26,552 nucleotides of DNA from an uncultured Acidimicrobiia bacterium (GCA_913031525.1 CAJWGC010000003.1:1-26552); one strand, 5' to 3'. Shown: positions 12,501-19,998, counted from the first letter of the stretch. Translations and numbers: made by a program. Notes: generated by a model not told the origin, from the sequence alone.

Positions 12501-14404
12501 ACAGCCTCAACCACTCGAGAACCGACGCGCTCGATGTCAAGAAGGTTCCCATCGCTATCAACAACTCCGAAGTCATGGATGAAGTAGTCTCCATCCTCGC
12601 TTCTAAGGCGAGTCGGGACCTCTTCGACAACACGCAGGCCAAGATCTTCGAGAACCGGCATGATTACCGAAAGTTCCATCTTCGGCCAGCGCCGGAAAAC
12701 TCCAAGACGCGTCAGTCGATCCTCATCGCGAGGCCCGTTTTGAAGACCGACAACAATATCTGCCTCGCCCGATCGCACCTCGTCTAGTCGCTGAATATCG
12801 CCTACGGAGAGTACGAGGTCAACCGAGGCGCGGTAAGAATCCGGAAACCTCTGTGGCCATAGCTCAGCAAGCTCTGCACCTCGGTCAGTGCCAAGCGAAG
12901 TGACAAGTTCCTCGGTGACACGTTCTTCCCAAGTGCGGGCATGTTCCAGAACGGCCGCCTCTATCTCTTCATACGAAACATCAGGTATCTGGTCACCCTT
13001 CGACCAAACCGTAAAATGCATACGCGCCGTATCGATTTCTCCGAGAGAGAGCTGATAATCAACCGCTCCTCCGTTAAATCTTTTCATCAACATTCCCTGG
13101 AGACGTTTACGCAACTCCGCGCTGAATCGATCGCGAGTAACAACAACAAGGACAGAAACATTTCGCTGTAACAGATCGCTCTGGATAAAAAGTCGTATCC
13201 CCTCCTGTTCTTGGGTTTGGATGAGGCTGACAATGCTGTGCTGAATCCCTTCTGTTGCTGTAGCAAACAAACTGTCTTTCGGGAAGCTATTGAAGATTTG
13301 AACTATCTGTTTGTGATAGTGCGATCCGGCGATCGTATCTTCGATCTGGAGAATCGATTCGAGCTTCTGTCTCAATATCGGAATGTCTGCGGCAGCCTCC
13401 ATATAGGCCTTGCTGGTGAAGAGACCGATAAGACGTGCCTCGCCAATCACGCGGGAACCGGGTCCGATGCGCCGCACACCGATGTAGTCCATTCGCGCAC
13501 GGCGATGAATGGGAGATACGCTATTTGTCTTCGTGACCGCAACGAGATCGCCAACAAGAAACCTCTGCTTCAGATCACGAGACAACTCTTCAAGCGGAAC
13601 GGGTTGGGAGAAGCTGGAATCCTCATCGCGTGCCAACAGACCGAGACCGGAATCTGGGACAACCGATATTTTGTCATCGTCAGAATATCCCTCGATTTGA
13701 TACTCTCGATATCCAAGAAAAACAAAGTTTTCGTCAAGCAACCATTCAAGGAATGCAACAGTCTCGTCGACTTCTGCGCGTTCGTAGCGTTCTGCACCGT
13801 CGCGAGCGACTTTGATCATGCGATAGACAGCGCTCTGCATCGGTTCGAAATCAGAGACAGCACTACGGACAGCCTCCAACACGCTCAGTATCTCAGACGC
13901 AAGAGTCTCAGCATCACCATCGCTGAGACGTTCCGCGAGCTCATAATGCTGTACCGATTCGCGCTGCAAGGAGCCCCTAGCGGAAGTCACTTCCTCTAAG
14001 ACGCCGCTTTCGTCACGTCGAACTCCCACAACCGCGTGCACTTTCCAGGCAATATCGTGACCGACCGCTTGAATCTCGTTTGATACCGAGTCGACGAGAA
14101 AAGGAATATCAGGAACCACGATTTGAAGGATTGAACCGGTTGTTTCAAATCCGTGATCTTTGCTCTGAGGATTGACCACCCTCACGGCCAGCTCTTCCTC
14201 CTTGCGGTTAGAGGCAAAGTCGAGAAGAGCGACAACATCCGCACAAACATCATCTAGATCCGCTTGCAAATGTTCTACTGGCACACGCCGTAAGCAGGCA
14301 TCGAGAAAAGGGCTGAGAGCGTCTGGAATGTCCGAAAAACGCTCAGATGCTCGACAGTACTCGAGTAATTGTTCACGCGAAGACGTCGCTTGGCCCTCGA
14401 TCAC
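9596..14404 (-). CDS. gdh: NAD-specific glutamate dehydrogenase, large (~180 kDa) class
   Basis: Oxidises L-glutamate to 2-oxoglutarate and ammonium with NAD+, usually in a catabolic or anaplerotic role in the cytoplasm. At 1602 residues it has the size typical of the large GDH class of actinobacteria and proteobacteria. The catalytic part is central: KAQMTKNAVIVPTGAKGGY at about residues 820-838, GIGDMSGDVFGNGML at about 968, FDHRHIFIDP just after it, and VEGGNLGFTQDARIEYF and DNSGGVNCSDREVN later. The long N-terminal part corresponds to the ACT-like regulatory region and the C-terminal part to the all-helical region, including LTGPELAVLLAYSKRLI. The start is GTG 14404, with only a very close AGGA before it and a stop codon four codons upstream, so the start is fairly certain. 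It sits between the flavoprotein gene and nuoA. In mycobacteria this enzyme is controlled by GarA; nothing here shows whether that applies. Confidence 0.95.
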   Translation of the reverse strand: MIEGQATSSREQLLEYCRASERFSDIPDALSPFLDACLRRVPVEHLQADLDDVCADVVALLDFASNRKEEELAVRVVNPQSKDHGFETTGSILQIVVPDIPFLVDSVSNEIQAVGHDIAWKVHAVVGVRRDESGVLEEVTSARGSLQRESVQHYELAERLSDGDAETLASEILSVLEAVRSAVSDFEPMQSAVYRMIKVARDGAERYERAEVDETVAFLEWLLDENFVFLGYREYQIEGYSDDDKISVVPDSGLGLLARDEDSSFSQPVPLEELSRDLKQRFLVGDLVAVTKTNSVSPIHRRARMDYIGVRRIGPGSRVIGEARLIGLFTSKAYMEAAADIPILRQKLESILQIEDTIAGSHYHKQIVQIFNSFPKDSLFATATEGIQHSIVSLIQTQEQEGIRLFIQSDLLQRNVSVLVVVTRDRFSAELRKRLQGMLMKRFNGGAVDYQLSLGEIDTARMHFTVWSKGDQIPDVSYEEIEAAVLEHARTWEERVTEELVTSLGTDRGAELAELWPQRFPDSYRASVDLVLSVGDIQRLDEVRSGEADIVVGLQNGPRDEDRLTRLGVFRRWPKMELSVIMPVLEDLGLRVVEEVPTRLRSEDGDYFIHDFGVVDSDGNLLDIERVGSRVVEAVSAVLEGANESDSLHRLILTSNLDHRQICILRAYRTYWQRVRPGFTVEYLNDAYAAHPAIAEKLVELFEARFKPDPGDKEAETIALEIRSALVKVVSLDEDRILRGLLELIEATLRTSYYQPDVLSLSLKFLSAKVPEMPSPIPLCEIFVYNEDIEGIHLRGGSIARGGIRWSTRKEDYRTEVLGLMKAQMTKNAVIVPTGAKGGYVLRNPPTDSDALRTAVRDGYKIFIRGLLDLTDNRVDGGVVHPEGLRIYDELDSYLVVAADKGTARFSDVANEIADEYGFWLGDAFASGGSAGYDHKELGVTARGAWESAKWKFHELDQNLENGIVTAIGIGDMSGDVFGNGMLQSNQLLLVAAFDHRHIFIDPHPNALEAFAERLRLHEAEYSTWASYDRDLISDGGGIWERSLKQIDLSPAARDLLGVSDEGMTPDEVIRAILRAPVDLLWNGGVGTFVKASDETHVEVDDRTNDGVRVDAKDLRCKVAVEGGNLGFTQDARIEYFRHGGQVSADFVDNSGGVNCSDREVNLKILLGLAEQRGSLTRSERDDVISTITEDVVKRVLYDNFLQAQILSREVTLAADMADTYEELMVMLEREGLLDRALERLPSSEVLRERSRSSKGLTGPELAVLLAYSKRLIRGWILESELPDSGEYEGDLREYFPPLIVEQFGDLFSDHPLFRELVSTILANEVVNYQGIVFVTTLMAETGASTQAVMMAYRTARFVTDAAARRRSVESLFGSIPISLSRELFGGISDLVENVTRWYLHHPETRPASSQIGNTLEEFTSVENAVTDGGPVVWNESQRIALDQLVAIGVPQKVAIRHVFQGELVHAPAVIEVAATTNRSIREVIETFLFVGSVYDLDWLETQATRFGATDRWEQRASGVLKNDLRLLQRELSEMALIAHPNLDGLDAVRSYRSSSREAVERLERFMSSLISEGVDDTASLVVAVRRIRSLAVRALNEGDDR

Positions 14405-14455
14405 AATCCTACGTTACCTGCTAGTTGCCTCGGGTCAGACGAACTAGTTCTTGCG

Positions 14456-15724
14456 TCAACGCTTGAGCAGTGGATCCGGCACTCGTTTCACCACCCGCTC
14501 TATCACGCCATAAACCCGCTCAGCCATGCCGCGTTCTTCGGGCTCTAAAAGATTTGCCATCACCTTGAGCACCCATTCCATGAGCGGTCGAGATCTCAAA
14601 CCAGTCCTCGTAAGCGTCCGCATCACTGCGGGCCGGCCCACCGCGATGACGAACGCTCGAGCTACACGGTTGTAGTCACGATATTCTTGTTCGAGTGCAT
14701 CCTCATAAAACTGAAGCCGCGAAGCGTCGCCGGTTGCTAACGCCTCAGAGACAGCCTTCGCGGCCATACGACCGGTCTCATACGCATAGTCGATACCTTC
14801 GCCGTTAAAAGGATTGACAGCACCAGCGGCATCGCCAATCGACAACCAGTTGGGTCCCACTCGAGGGCTAACCGACATCGACATCGGCAGTTTTCCTCCG
14901 ACCGGATCAGCCAGTAACGAAGATTCGTCTACGCCCCAATGTTCAGGAAGATTGGAGAGGAACGCGTCAAGAACCTGTGAGGTATTGACTTCCTTAAAAG
15001 CTTTGAAACTGGAAATAACGCCAGCGCCGACATTGATCGTCCCATCTCCAAGAGGAAAGACCCATCCGTAGCCAGGTAGGGCTCTTCCCTCACGATCCAA
15101 AATATTGAGCTGACTCTCTAGCATTGAGTCAGTGGAATTGGCGCTCGCAGCGTATCCCCGTACAGCAAGGCCGTAGGGATAGTCCTTACGGCGAGACGTC
15201 CCCAACTTTCGGCCGAAACGGGACAACGAGCCATCGGCAACTACGACAATGCTCGGCTTCATCAACTCGATATCGTTTCTACCATCGGGTTGCTTGATCC
15301 TGAGTTCTACAGCATCGAGTCTTCCATCTTCGACAACAGCAACAGCCTCAGTGTTTTGCCGGATCACTGCGCCTTGTTTTTCGGCCAGAATCGCCACCTG
15401 CTTATCGAGATCAGATCGTCTGATAACAGCTCCCCAGTTCGGGTAAATGGTGTGTTCAGGCCAAGGAAGTTCGATGACAAGATCTCCGGCGTAAGCACGC
15501 AGGCCGGTGATCCTGTGCAGCGTCGGAACATCGAAGTCGAAACCCATATCAACGAGCTGCTTAATCGCACGCGGTGTTAAACCGTCACCACAGGTCTTGT
15601 CCCGTGGGTACGATTTTTTCTCGACAACAAGCACGTCGACTCCGTCACGAGCCAGCCAGTGAGCAGCTGCGGCACCAGCCGGACCTCCGCCCACGATTAA
15701 AACGTCAGGAGAAGAGGAAGTCAC
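14456..15724 (-). CDS. FAD-dependent oxidoreductase, geranylgeranyl reductase family
   Basis: Flavoprotein of the family that saturates isoprenoid double bonds; in actinobacteria a relative (MenJ) reduces the menaquinone side chain. The N-terminus has the dinucleotide motif DVLIVGGGPAGAAAA, then VVEKKSYPRDKTCGDGL with the typical CGxGL-like loop, and a second FAD motif SIGDAAGAVNPFNGEGIDYA followed by the helix ETGRMAA. I start it at GTG 15724 (422 residues), which places the FAD motif 7-8 residues in, as is usual; a TTG at 15784 would add 20 residues without conservation. Neither start has a good Shine-Dalgarno, but a small open frame ends 2 bases before the GTG. Its place among respiratory genes suggests a quinone-tail substrate; this is inference. 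Confidence 0.85.
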   Translation of the reverse strand: MTSSSPDVLIVGGGPAGAAAAHWLARDGVDVLVVEKKSYPRDKTCGDGLTPRAIKQLVDMGFDFDVPTLHRITGLRAYAGDLVIELPWPEHTIYPNWGAVIRRSDLDKQVAILAEKQGAVIRQNTEAVAVVEDGRLDAVELRIKQPDGRNDIELMKPSIVVVADGSLSRFGRKLGTSRRKDYPYGLAVRGYAASANSTDSMLESQLNILDREGRALPGYGWVFPLGDGTINVGAGVISSFKAFKEVNTSQVLDAFLSNLPEHWGVDESSLLADPVGGKLPMSMSVSPRVGPNWLSIGDAAGAVNPFNGEGIDYAYETGRMAAKAVSEALATGDASRLQFYEDALEQEYRDYNRVARAFVIAVGRPAVMRTLTRTGLRSRPLMEWVLKVMANLLEPEERGMAERVYGVIERVVKRVPDPLLKR

Positions 15725-15726
15725 AT

Positions 15727-15873
15727 TCAAAAGATGCGGAGGCTGCGTTCTTCCTTGAGCGAAGCACCAGGAAGGCAACCCCAAGCCACACCAAGAAGTC
15801 GCGCAGGAGCAAACACGATGAGGCGAATCAGTTGACTCTTGAAGCTTGCTTCAATCGGCAATTGCATAGTCAT
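15727..15873 (-). CDS. Possible 48-residue small protein upstream of the flavoprotein gene
   Basis: My own translation of the gap between the cytochrome c and flavoprotein genes finds a minus-strand ORF starting MTMQLPIEASFKSQ and ending ERSLRIF, with one hydrophobic segment (LIRLIVFAPARLLGVAW) flanked by basic residues. Its TGA (15729-15727) ends 2 bases before the GTG chosen for the flavoprotein, so it could be a coupled small membrane protein or leader peptide. It has only a weak AGAG as ribosome binding site, and I know no family that matches. It may equally be a chance frame. Confidence 0.3.
   Translation of the reverse strand: MTMQLPIEASFKSQLIRLIVFAPARLLGVAWGCLPGASLKEERSLRIF
15839..15854. 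repeat. Perfect inverted repeat TTGAAGC-TT-GCTTCAA
   Basis: Seven-base arms with a 2-base centre lie in the 183-base gap between the cytochrome c stop and the flavoprotein start, inside the possible small ORF. No T run follows on either strand, so it is not a standard terminator. It could be an operator, an mRNA hairpin or chance. Confidence 0.35.
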
Positions 15874-15907
15874 TTCGCTCTGAAGGATAAGCACCTGTAG
15901 TAACCAT

Positions 15908-16741
15908 TCAATAGTCCAGCATCACAGCCGGTTCAACGAATCCACAGCCTGCCTCTGCCACTGAGATACTTTCGCCTCCGAACGCGACACGCTCATAGAG
16001 GACTACCGAGGCCAGTTCCTCAGCCGTGAAGCTCATAGCGAAACCCGGCATTCCGCCGGATACGGGCTTGCTTTGGTCGCCATAGGTTCCCTCTGACCAT
16101 GCTACAGAGCCAAGTGCAACCCATTCGATATGGTCAACACACGCCGAGAAAGTGGCAACTACCGAACCGCCAGCGAGCGCCGGTCCAGCACCACCGCCTC
16201 CCGTGGTTCCATGACATGCCACGCAGTTGGCCTCATATAACGCTTGGCCGACACTAAAAAAATCCAAGCCCGCTGCACCAAACTCCGAACCGTCACAATT
16301 GACCGCCTTGCCAGTTACTGGATCAATAGCAAGACGGCCCGCGTTGCCGCAATCCGGACCATTCGGAGCGATCAGCGCATAGAGGATCGCAATAAAGGGA
16401 ACAACGACAAAAGCAGCAGTCAGCCATCGATGAACCCCGGGGCCAACATCTACAGATTCGGGCTCTATCGCTAGTTCGGGGGGCTCGGCCTCGGGCTCTA
16501 GCACTTCCACAGAAATGGGAGCATCCTCGAGCTCAACAGAAACTGTTTCCGCTGCAGGCGCTTCCACGACCGGGCTGGTAGCTGGAGATGCCGACTCAGC
16601 CGGTATCTCCACTCCCGCCCATCCGGCTACCACGGCTTCCGGAGTGATTCCCTTTGCAGTGCTTCGCGCTCTCGCTGCGCGATCAAGCATCTCAACGGGA
16701 ATCCCCGTCTGCTCAAATAACTGTTGAAGCAATTCCTCCAC
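15908..16741 (-). CDS. Membrane-anchored monohaem cytochrome c with N-terminal helical motif
   Basis: The 277-residue protein has four parts. Residues 11-43 carry a short motif (TGIPVEMLDRAARARSTAKG) that also occurs three times in subunit IV of the divergent bc cluster. Residues 45-102 are a Pro/Ala/Glu linker. A single transmembrane helix lies at about 105-126. The outer domain binds haem c through CVACH (Cys173, Cys176, His177), with Met231 or Met236 as likely axial ligand (GGMPGFAMSF). Cys131 and Cys149 before the haem domain could form a disulphide. Topology should be N-in/C-out, leaving the motif in the cytoplasm. The start is GTG 16741, 9 bases after the CcoN-like fusion gene, so the two are probably co-translated. 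It resembles CcoP in position but has only one haem site. The likely role is electron transfer from the bc complex; no family name can be assigned. Confidence 0.85.
   Translation of the reverse strand: MEELLQQLFEQTGIPVEMLDRAARARSTAKGITPEAVVAGWAGVEIPAESASPATSPVVEAPAAETVSVELEDAPISVEVLEPEAEPPELAIEPESVDVGPGVHRWLTAAFVVVPFIAILYALIAPNGPDCGNAGRLAIDPVTGKAVNCDGSEFGAAGLDFFSVGQALYEANCVACHGTTGGGGAGPALAGGSVVATFSACVDHIEWVALGSVAWSEGTYGDQSKPVSGGMPGFAMSFTAEELASVVLYERVAFGGESISVAEAGCGFVEPAVMLDY
16613..16711 (-). repeat. Helical motif copy 4, in cytochrome c (residues 11-43)
   Basis: Codes for TGIPVEMLDRAARARSTAKG followed by ITPEAVVAGWAG. It shares the pattern IPxx(I/L/M)LxRxxxARAxAxG, then a short acidic or hydrophobic helix, with three segments of the subunit IV protein encoded on the other strand. 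The closest resemblance is to the third copy (TGIPAHLLERSYRARAKAEG), including the preceding Glu-Gln-Thr-Gly. Confidence 0.7.
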
Positions 16742-16750
16742 TAGATCAAC

Positions 16751-18715
16751 TCACTCAGTCTCATATGTATTCAAAGCCTCAACGTACGCAGAAACAGCAG
16801 CTAAGTCGCCAGCACTCAAGTAGTTGTGCGCAGGCATGGTTGACCAAGGTCTTACCGCTCTCGGATCCTCTAGAAGAGCTGAGACGAAGATCCTGTTAAG
16901 ACCCCGCGAGCCGGCGAACATTAGATCTGGTCCGATTCTGACAATTCCGGTAACAGCAGGTTCCTCTAGTGCGTAGTCGCCAGGCCGAGCGACAGGACCC
17001 AGTCCCACATCCGTGATAATGGCCCGGACCTCCTGGGTATGACAGTACCAACACCCCTCAACGAGATACACATCTCGTCCTGTCTCGACAAGCGTGTCAG
17101 CAGAATACTTCCTAGAAGACTCTGCCAAAAGAGTGGCTTCACGGTGTTCCGTTTCAAAAATAGGAAAGACAAAGAGGAGCAAGGCCACTAGCGCAAAAAG
17201 TCCCACACTTCCAGTCTGCAACAATCGCAACGGCACTGGTGATCCTGCGGGTAAACCCTCTAATTCATCGAAGTTCTCCGTTTCGTCGGCCGGTGTCTTC
17301 TCTGACACGAAAGCTGAAAACAGCGCAGGATCAGAACCAAACCGCCAAACCGCCTTTAATAGCCAAACCTGGGCTAAGGCGAAGAGCCCCAAAGAGACAA
17401 ACCCAATCCAGCGGTTTCCAGTCCAAACGTCAACGGTCGACCCAAAACCCTCTCCCATACTGGGAAAGCCTTCATTAGCCCCAGCCAGCCAAGTCAAGCC
17501 GGACTGGACACCTGAAACTAAAAGAGTGCCCACAGCCACAAGTACCGCAACGGTCGAAACCAATAGGTGCAACCGCGCTGTACGAACTGGCGCGTTCGCC
17601 AATGTACCCGACGCATGGTGAATGAATCCCAACAGCCAAAAAGTGACTGCTCCAAGCAGGATTAGAAGGTCCAGCCCATTGACCCACTCAGTCATGCCAA
17701 CAATGACATTGGAACTGCGCAACCCGAGGCCAAGATTGATGATCGGCACTAAAGCAAAAGCAACTGCACCGGCCACAACAAAACGAATCGAAATGGATTT
17801 GGCGCCATCACTCCGGAGTGCTGGCGCCAAATCAACAAGAATTATGGCGACCGGCACTAGGAGCCCGATCGCAAAAACAACACCAATTGTCTCTAGCCAG
17901 TCGGGTGCCGTGGTATACGTAAGACGAGCGGCAGAAGCCATCGCGAACACAACCGTGACAGACCAAAACCCCGCGACGGTCAATTGCGTGATGCGGCGAG
18001 GATTTTGTCCGGTGATCTTTGAGAATAGGTAGTAAACGACTCCGAGCCCGGCGCCGACGAACCAAAGACCGAAAAGAGTTCCTCGATAGAAACTCGTCTG
18101 AAGTGTCGCGTTGACTCCGTTAAGTCCGGGGATCCCTCCGACTACGTGTGACAGCAGTAGCCAGACAACGGCCGCTCCAAAATACCAATCTGCAGGCGAG
18201 AGGCCATCGGCCCGATTCGTTGCCACGTGACTGGTAACAACACGGACAACTAGCAACAAGCCAAGCGCGATCAATCCGTCGATCCAGATTGGAAACTCAA
18301 GATACTGACGCCCTTCATTGCCTCCGGCAAGAACCGCGATCGTTCCCGCTAGATAAGAGACTGCAAGCAGGCATGCGGCCAGCATTGCTGTTCTCTGACG
18401 GCGCAGCGGGAAACCCGACACCCGAGGAAGGATGTAATAAGCGGCACCGATAAGCCCCAAAGTAAGCCAACCGTAAACAAGTAGGTTGATTGCAGCCGGA
18501 TAGAGGCGCCCGTAGGAGAGAACCGCCACCTCGCTGAACGCATCGGGAAAAACAAGGCGGGCGGCGGACAACGAGAGCATCAGGGATGACACCGCCAGAA
18601 AGAAAATAGCGAGCCGAAGGTGCAAAACAGCTACACCGCCAGCGAATAAATCCTCGTCCTGATCCTGAGGAATAATGTCGTCACGGAGAGATTCGGATGT
18701 CGGTTCCGAGGTCAT
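16751..18715 (-). CDS. CcoN-like/CcoO fusion lacking all CcoN haem and copper ligands
   Basis: A 654-residue membrane protein. Residues ~28-460 align with CcoN, catalytic subunit of cbb3 oxidase, including GRLYPxxxN near 69-77 and TYTTAPDW at 266-273. By alignment with Pseudomonas stutzeri CcoN from memory, the ligands are replaced: low-spin haem His60 is Ala75; CuB ligands His207, 257 and 258 are Gly212, Ala263 and Arg264; His345 and His347 are Leu348 and Leu350; active-site Tyr251 is Phe257. From ~500 on it is CcoO-like: a helix (502-520), GRDVYLVEGCWYCH with Cys555, Cys558 and His559, and STMPAHNYL with axial Met627, so one haem c should bind. It cannot reduce oxygen by the known mechanism. 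It starts with ATG 18715 and is first of its operon. The likely role is a structural scaffold presenting haem c to the neighbouring bc complex; this is inference. Confidence 0.85.
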   Translation of the reverse strand: MTSEPTSESLRDDIIPQDQDEDLFAGGVAVLHLRLAIFFLAVSSLMLSLSAARLVFPDAFSEVAVLSYGRLYPAAINLLVYGWLTLGLIGAAYYILPRVSGFPLRRQRTAMLAACLLAVSYLAGTIAVLAGGNEGRQYLEFPIWIDGLIALGLLLVVRVVTSHVATNRADGLSPADWYFGAAVVWLLLSHVVGGIPGLNGVNATLQTSFYRGTLFGLWFVGAGLGVVYYLFSKITGQNPRRITQLTVAGFWSVTVVFAMASAARLTYTTAPDWLETIGVVFAIGLLVPVAIILVDLAPALRSDGAKSISIRFVVAGAVAFALVPIINLGLGLRSSNVIVGMTEWVNGLDLLILLGAVTFWLLGFIHHASGTLANAPVRTARLHLLVSTVAVLVAVGTLLVSGVQSGLTWLAGANEGFPSMGEGFGSTVDVWTGNRWIGFVSLGLFALAQVWLLKAVWRFGSDPALFSAFVSEKTPADETENFDELEGLPAGSPVPLRLLQTGSVGLFALVALLLFVFPIFETEHREATLLAESSRKYSADTLVETGRDVYLVEGCWYCHTQEVRAIITDVGLGPVARPGDYALEEPAVTGIVRIGPDLMFAGSRGLNRIFVSALLEDPRAVRPWSTMPAHNYLSAGDLAAVSAYVEALNTYETE

Positions 18716-18859
18716 CTCTCCGATTCCTCTCTCGTGCGTATTCGCAGGTATCCATTCTTGAAGGTGTGCCTGAGGTTAGCTATCGGAATCGAGCGCCGAA
18801 ATCCAATAGCTCATCTCTGCTCGGAACGGCATAGAATGAGCAGGCGCTGAGACCAGATT
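18716..18859. promoter_or_regulatory. Divergent promoter region between the two respiratory operons
   Basis: The 144 bases separate the start of the CcoN-like/CcoO fusion (minus) from the start of the bc cluster (plus). For the rightward operon, TAGAAT at 18832-18837 matches a -10 element in five of six positions and would put transcription start about 15 bases before the ATG; no good -35 is visible. For the leftward gene, GAGAGAGGAATCGGAGAG precedes the ATG as a purine-rich ribosome binding region, but I see no clear -10. A shared control region would let both operons be expressed together. Confidence 0.45.
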
Positions 18860-19489
18860 ATGGTGCCCAAACCAACCGTACAGGAGAGCACACTGGACCA
18901 TCGGAAATACTTCATAATTGGCATCGCGCTCACGACAGTGGGCGCTGTGACCACTGTCCTCGGTTTTGAGTTTGCTCATTTCTCAGGTCAGGTCGAGCCC
19001 AAAGATCTTCTCGGACGAGATGCCTGGGCTTGGATCCCTCGCGGCTGGACGTGGGAACTTCTCGGCCAGGTCGTAGCTCTCGGCGGAGTAATGCTGCTGA
19101 TGGCTGGTATCGCCCTTGCCTTTCTATATCGTCGCAAGCTGACCTGGGCCCGAGCGTCGCTGGGCGCCCTGTTGTTCACAGGGCTCACGATCATTGTCTA
19201 TGGAATAGTGCCCAACCAGTGGCTCTCGATCACCCAAGGAGAGTTGAGTTGGACAGGCGCTAAGACAGCACTCACAATTCCGAAATGGATGGTCCTGAAC
19301 AACGACGTTTCAATCAGTTTGGCGGCCATCAAAGACGCTGTATCAGGGGGCTACAACGTAGTCGCTACTGGCGCAATTGTGGCAATCATGTATCAATGGC
19401 AGGAACGGGAGAAGAAAAGAAAGGCCGGACCTCCTCCCCAACCAATATCCAATTACGGCAGACCCGTCACTCGAATTGGCAGGAATTGA
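18860..19489 (+). CDS. Uncharacterised four-helix membrane protein heading the bc operon
   Basis: I do not recognise this family. The 209-residue product has four predicted transmembrane helices at about 17-40, 67-90, 100-122 and 163-180. Between the third and fourth is an outward or interfacial loop (residues ~118-160: VPNQWLSITQGELSWTG, then TIPKWMVLNND) with several Trp residues, and the basic, proline-rich C-terminus (QEREKKRKAGPPPQP) should be cytoplasmic. There are no Cys or clear cofactor motifs; the two His (14 and 40) lie at the first helix. The ATG at 18860 has no good Shine-Dalgarno; GTG at 18863 is an alternative. The ferredoxin gene follows after 3 bases. Position and membrane nature suggest an accessory subunit or assembly factor of the bc complex. 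Confidence 0.8.
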   Translation: MVPKPTVQESTLDHRKYFIIGIALTTVGAVTTVLGFEFAHFSGQVEPKDLLGRDAWAWIPRGWTWELLGQVVALGGVMLLMAGIALAFLYRRKLTWARASLGALLFTGLTIIVYGIVPNQWLSITQGELSWTGAKTALTIPKWMVLNNDVSISLAAIKDAVSGGYNVVATGAIVAIMYQWQEREKKRKAGPPPQPISNYGRPVTRIGRN

Positions 19490-19492
19490 AAA

Positions 19493-19939
19493 ATGGCAAA
19501 ATCTGATGTCTGGTTCGAGATACCTCCGATGCGCGACGACTATCAACTGGCAGAGGTTTCCGACAGCTACCTCTCTGCAGCGGTCAAGCCAAAGCAGTTT
19601 CTCCATATCAACGAGTCTGAGTGCATCTTGTGCGAAGGCTGCGTCGATATCTGCCCATGGAAGTGCATCCACTATCTCTCACTCGATGCCATCTCAGAAG
19701 CTGTCAACGTCGCGCATCCAGACGAAAAACCAGAGAACGGTGGTTTCTTCATCGTTGATGAAGATGAATGCACGCGCTGTGCGCTATGCATCGACCGATG
19801 TCCTACCAATGTCATCTCATTGGGAAAATTCTCTGGATCTCTGGCAGAACAAGCTCAACAGTACGCCGAGACACCTTGGGAATACGACAACGGGGACAGA
19901 GATTTCAAGAACGGCTACTTATATGGAGCACGCTGGTAA
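19493..19939 (+). CDS. 2[4Fe-4S] ferredoxin-like protein within the bc operon
   Basis: A 148-residue soluble protein with two complete cluster motifs: CILCEGCVDICP (Cys44, 47, 50, 54) and CTRCALCIDRCP (Cys93, 96, 99, 103). The motifs are separated by about 38 residues, longer than in classical clostridial ferredoxins, and there are N- and C-terminal extensions of about 40 residues each. No signal peptide or membrane helix is visible, so it should act in the cytoplasm. AGGA lies 8 bases before the ATG, and the gene begins 3 bases after the membrane protein. Its location directly before cytochrome b suggests electron exchange with the cytoplasmic face of the bc complex or another role in the same complex; the partner is not shown by the sequence. 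Confidence 0.9.
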   Translation: MAKSDVWFEIPPMRDDYQLAEVSDSYLSAAVKPKQFLHINESECILCEGCVDICPWKCIHYLSLDAISEAVNVAHPDEKPENGGFFIVDEDECTRCALCIDRCPTNVISLGKFSGSLAEQAQQYAETPWEYDNGDRDFKNGYLYGARW

Positions 19940-19980
19940 TCGCCGAGGATTTTGAGAGACTGTAAGGGCAAAGGAAACTA

Positions 19981-19997
19981 CGACCGCGAGGAGGTCG
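19981..19997 (+). promoter_or_regulatory. Possible hairpin around the cytochrome b ribosome binding site
   Basis: CGACC (19981-19985) can pair with GGTCG (19993-19997), leaving a 7-base loop. AGGAGG (19989-19994), the Shine-Dalgarno for the GTG at 19999, lies partly in the loop and partly in the stem. This could moderate translation of cytochrome b. A 5-bp stem is short, so it may be chance; the Shine-Dalgarno itself is clear. Confidence 0.35.
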
Positions 19998-19998
19998 G

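Noticed and set aside
13211..13999. A 262-codon open frame antisense to the glutamate dehydrogenase
   Set aside because: It lies wholly inside a gene with strong family motifs on the other strand, has no recognisable domain and no good ribosome binding site; it is a shadow frame.
15839..15854. Rho-independent terminator
   Set aside because: The inverted repeat is perfect but no T run follows on either strand.
16751..18715. Active cbb3-type oxygen reductase
   Set aside because: The overall similarity to CcoN/CcoO invites this label, but all haem b and CuB ligands are replaced, so oxygen reduction by the known mechanism is not possible.
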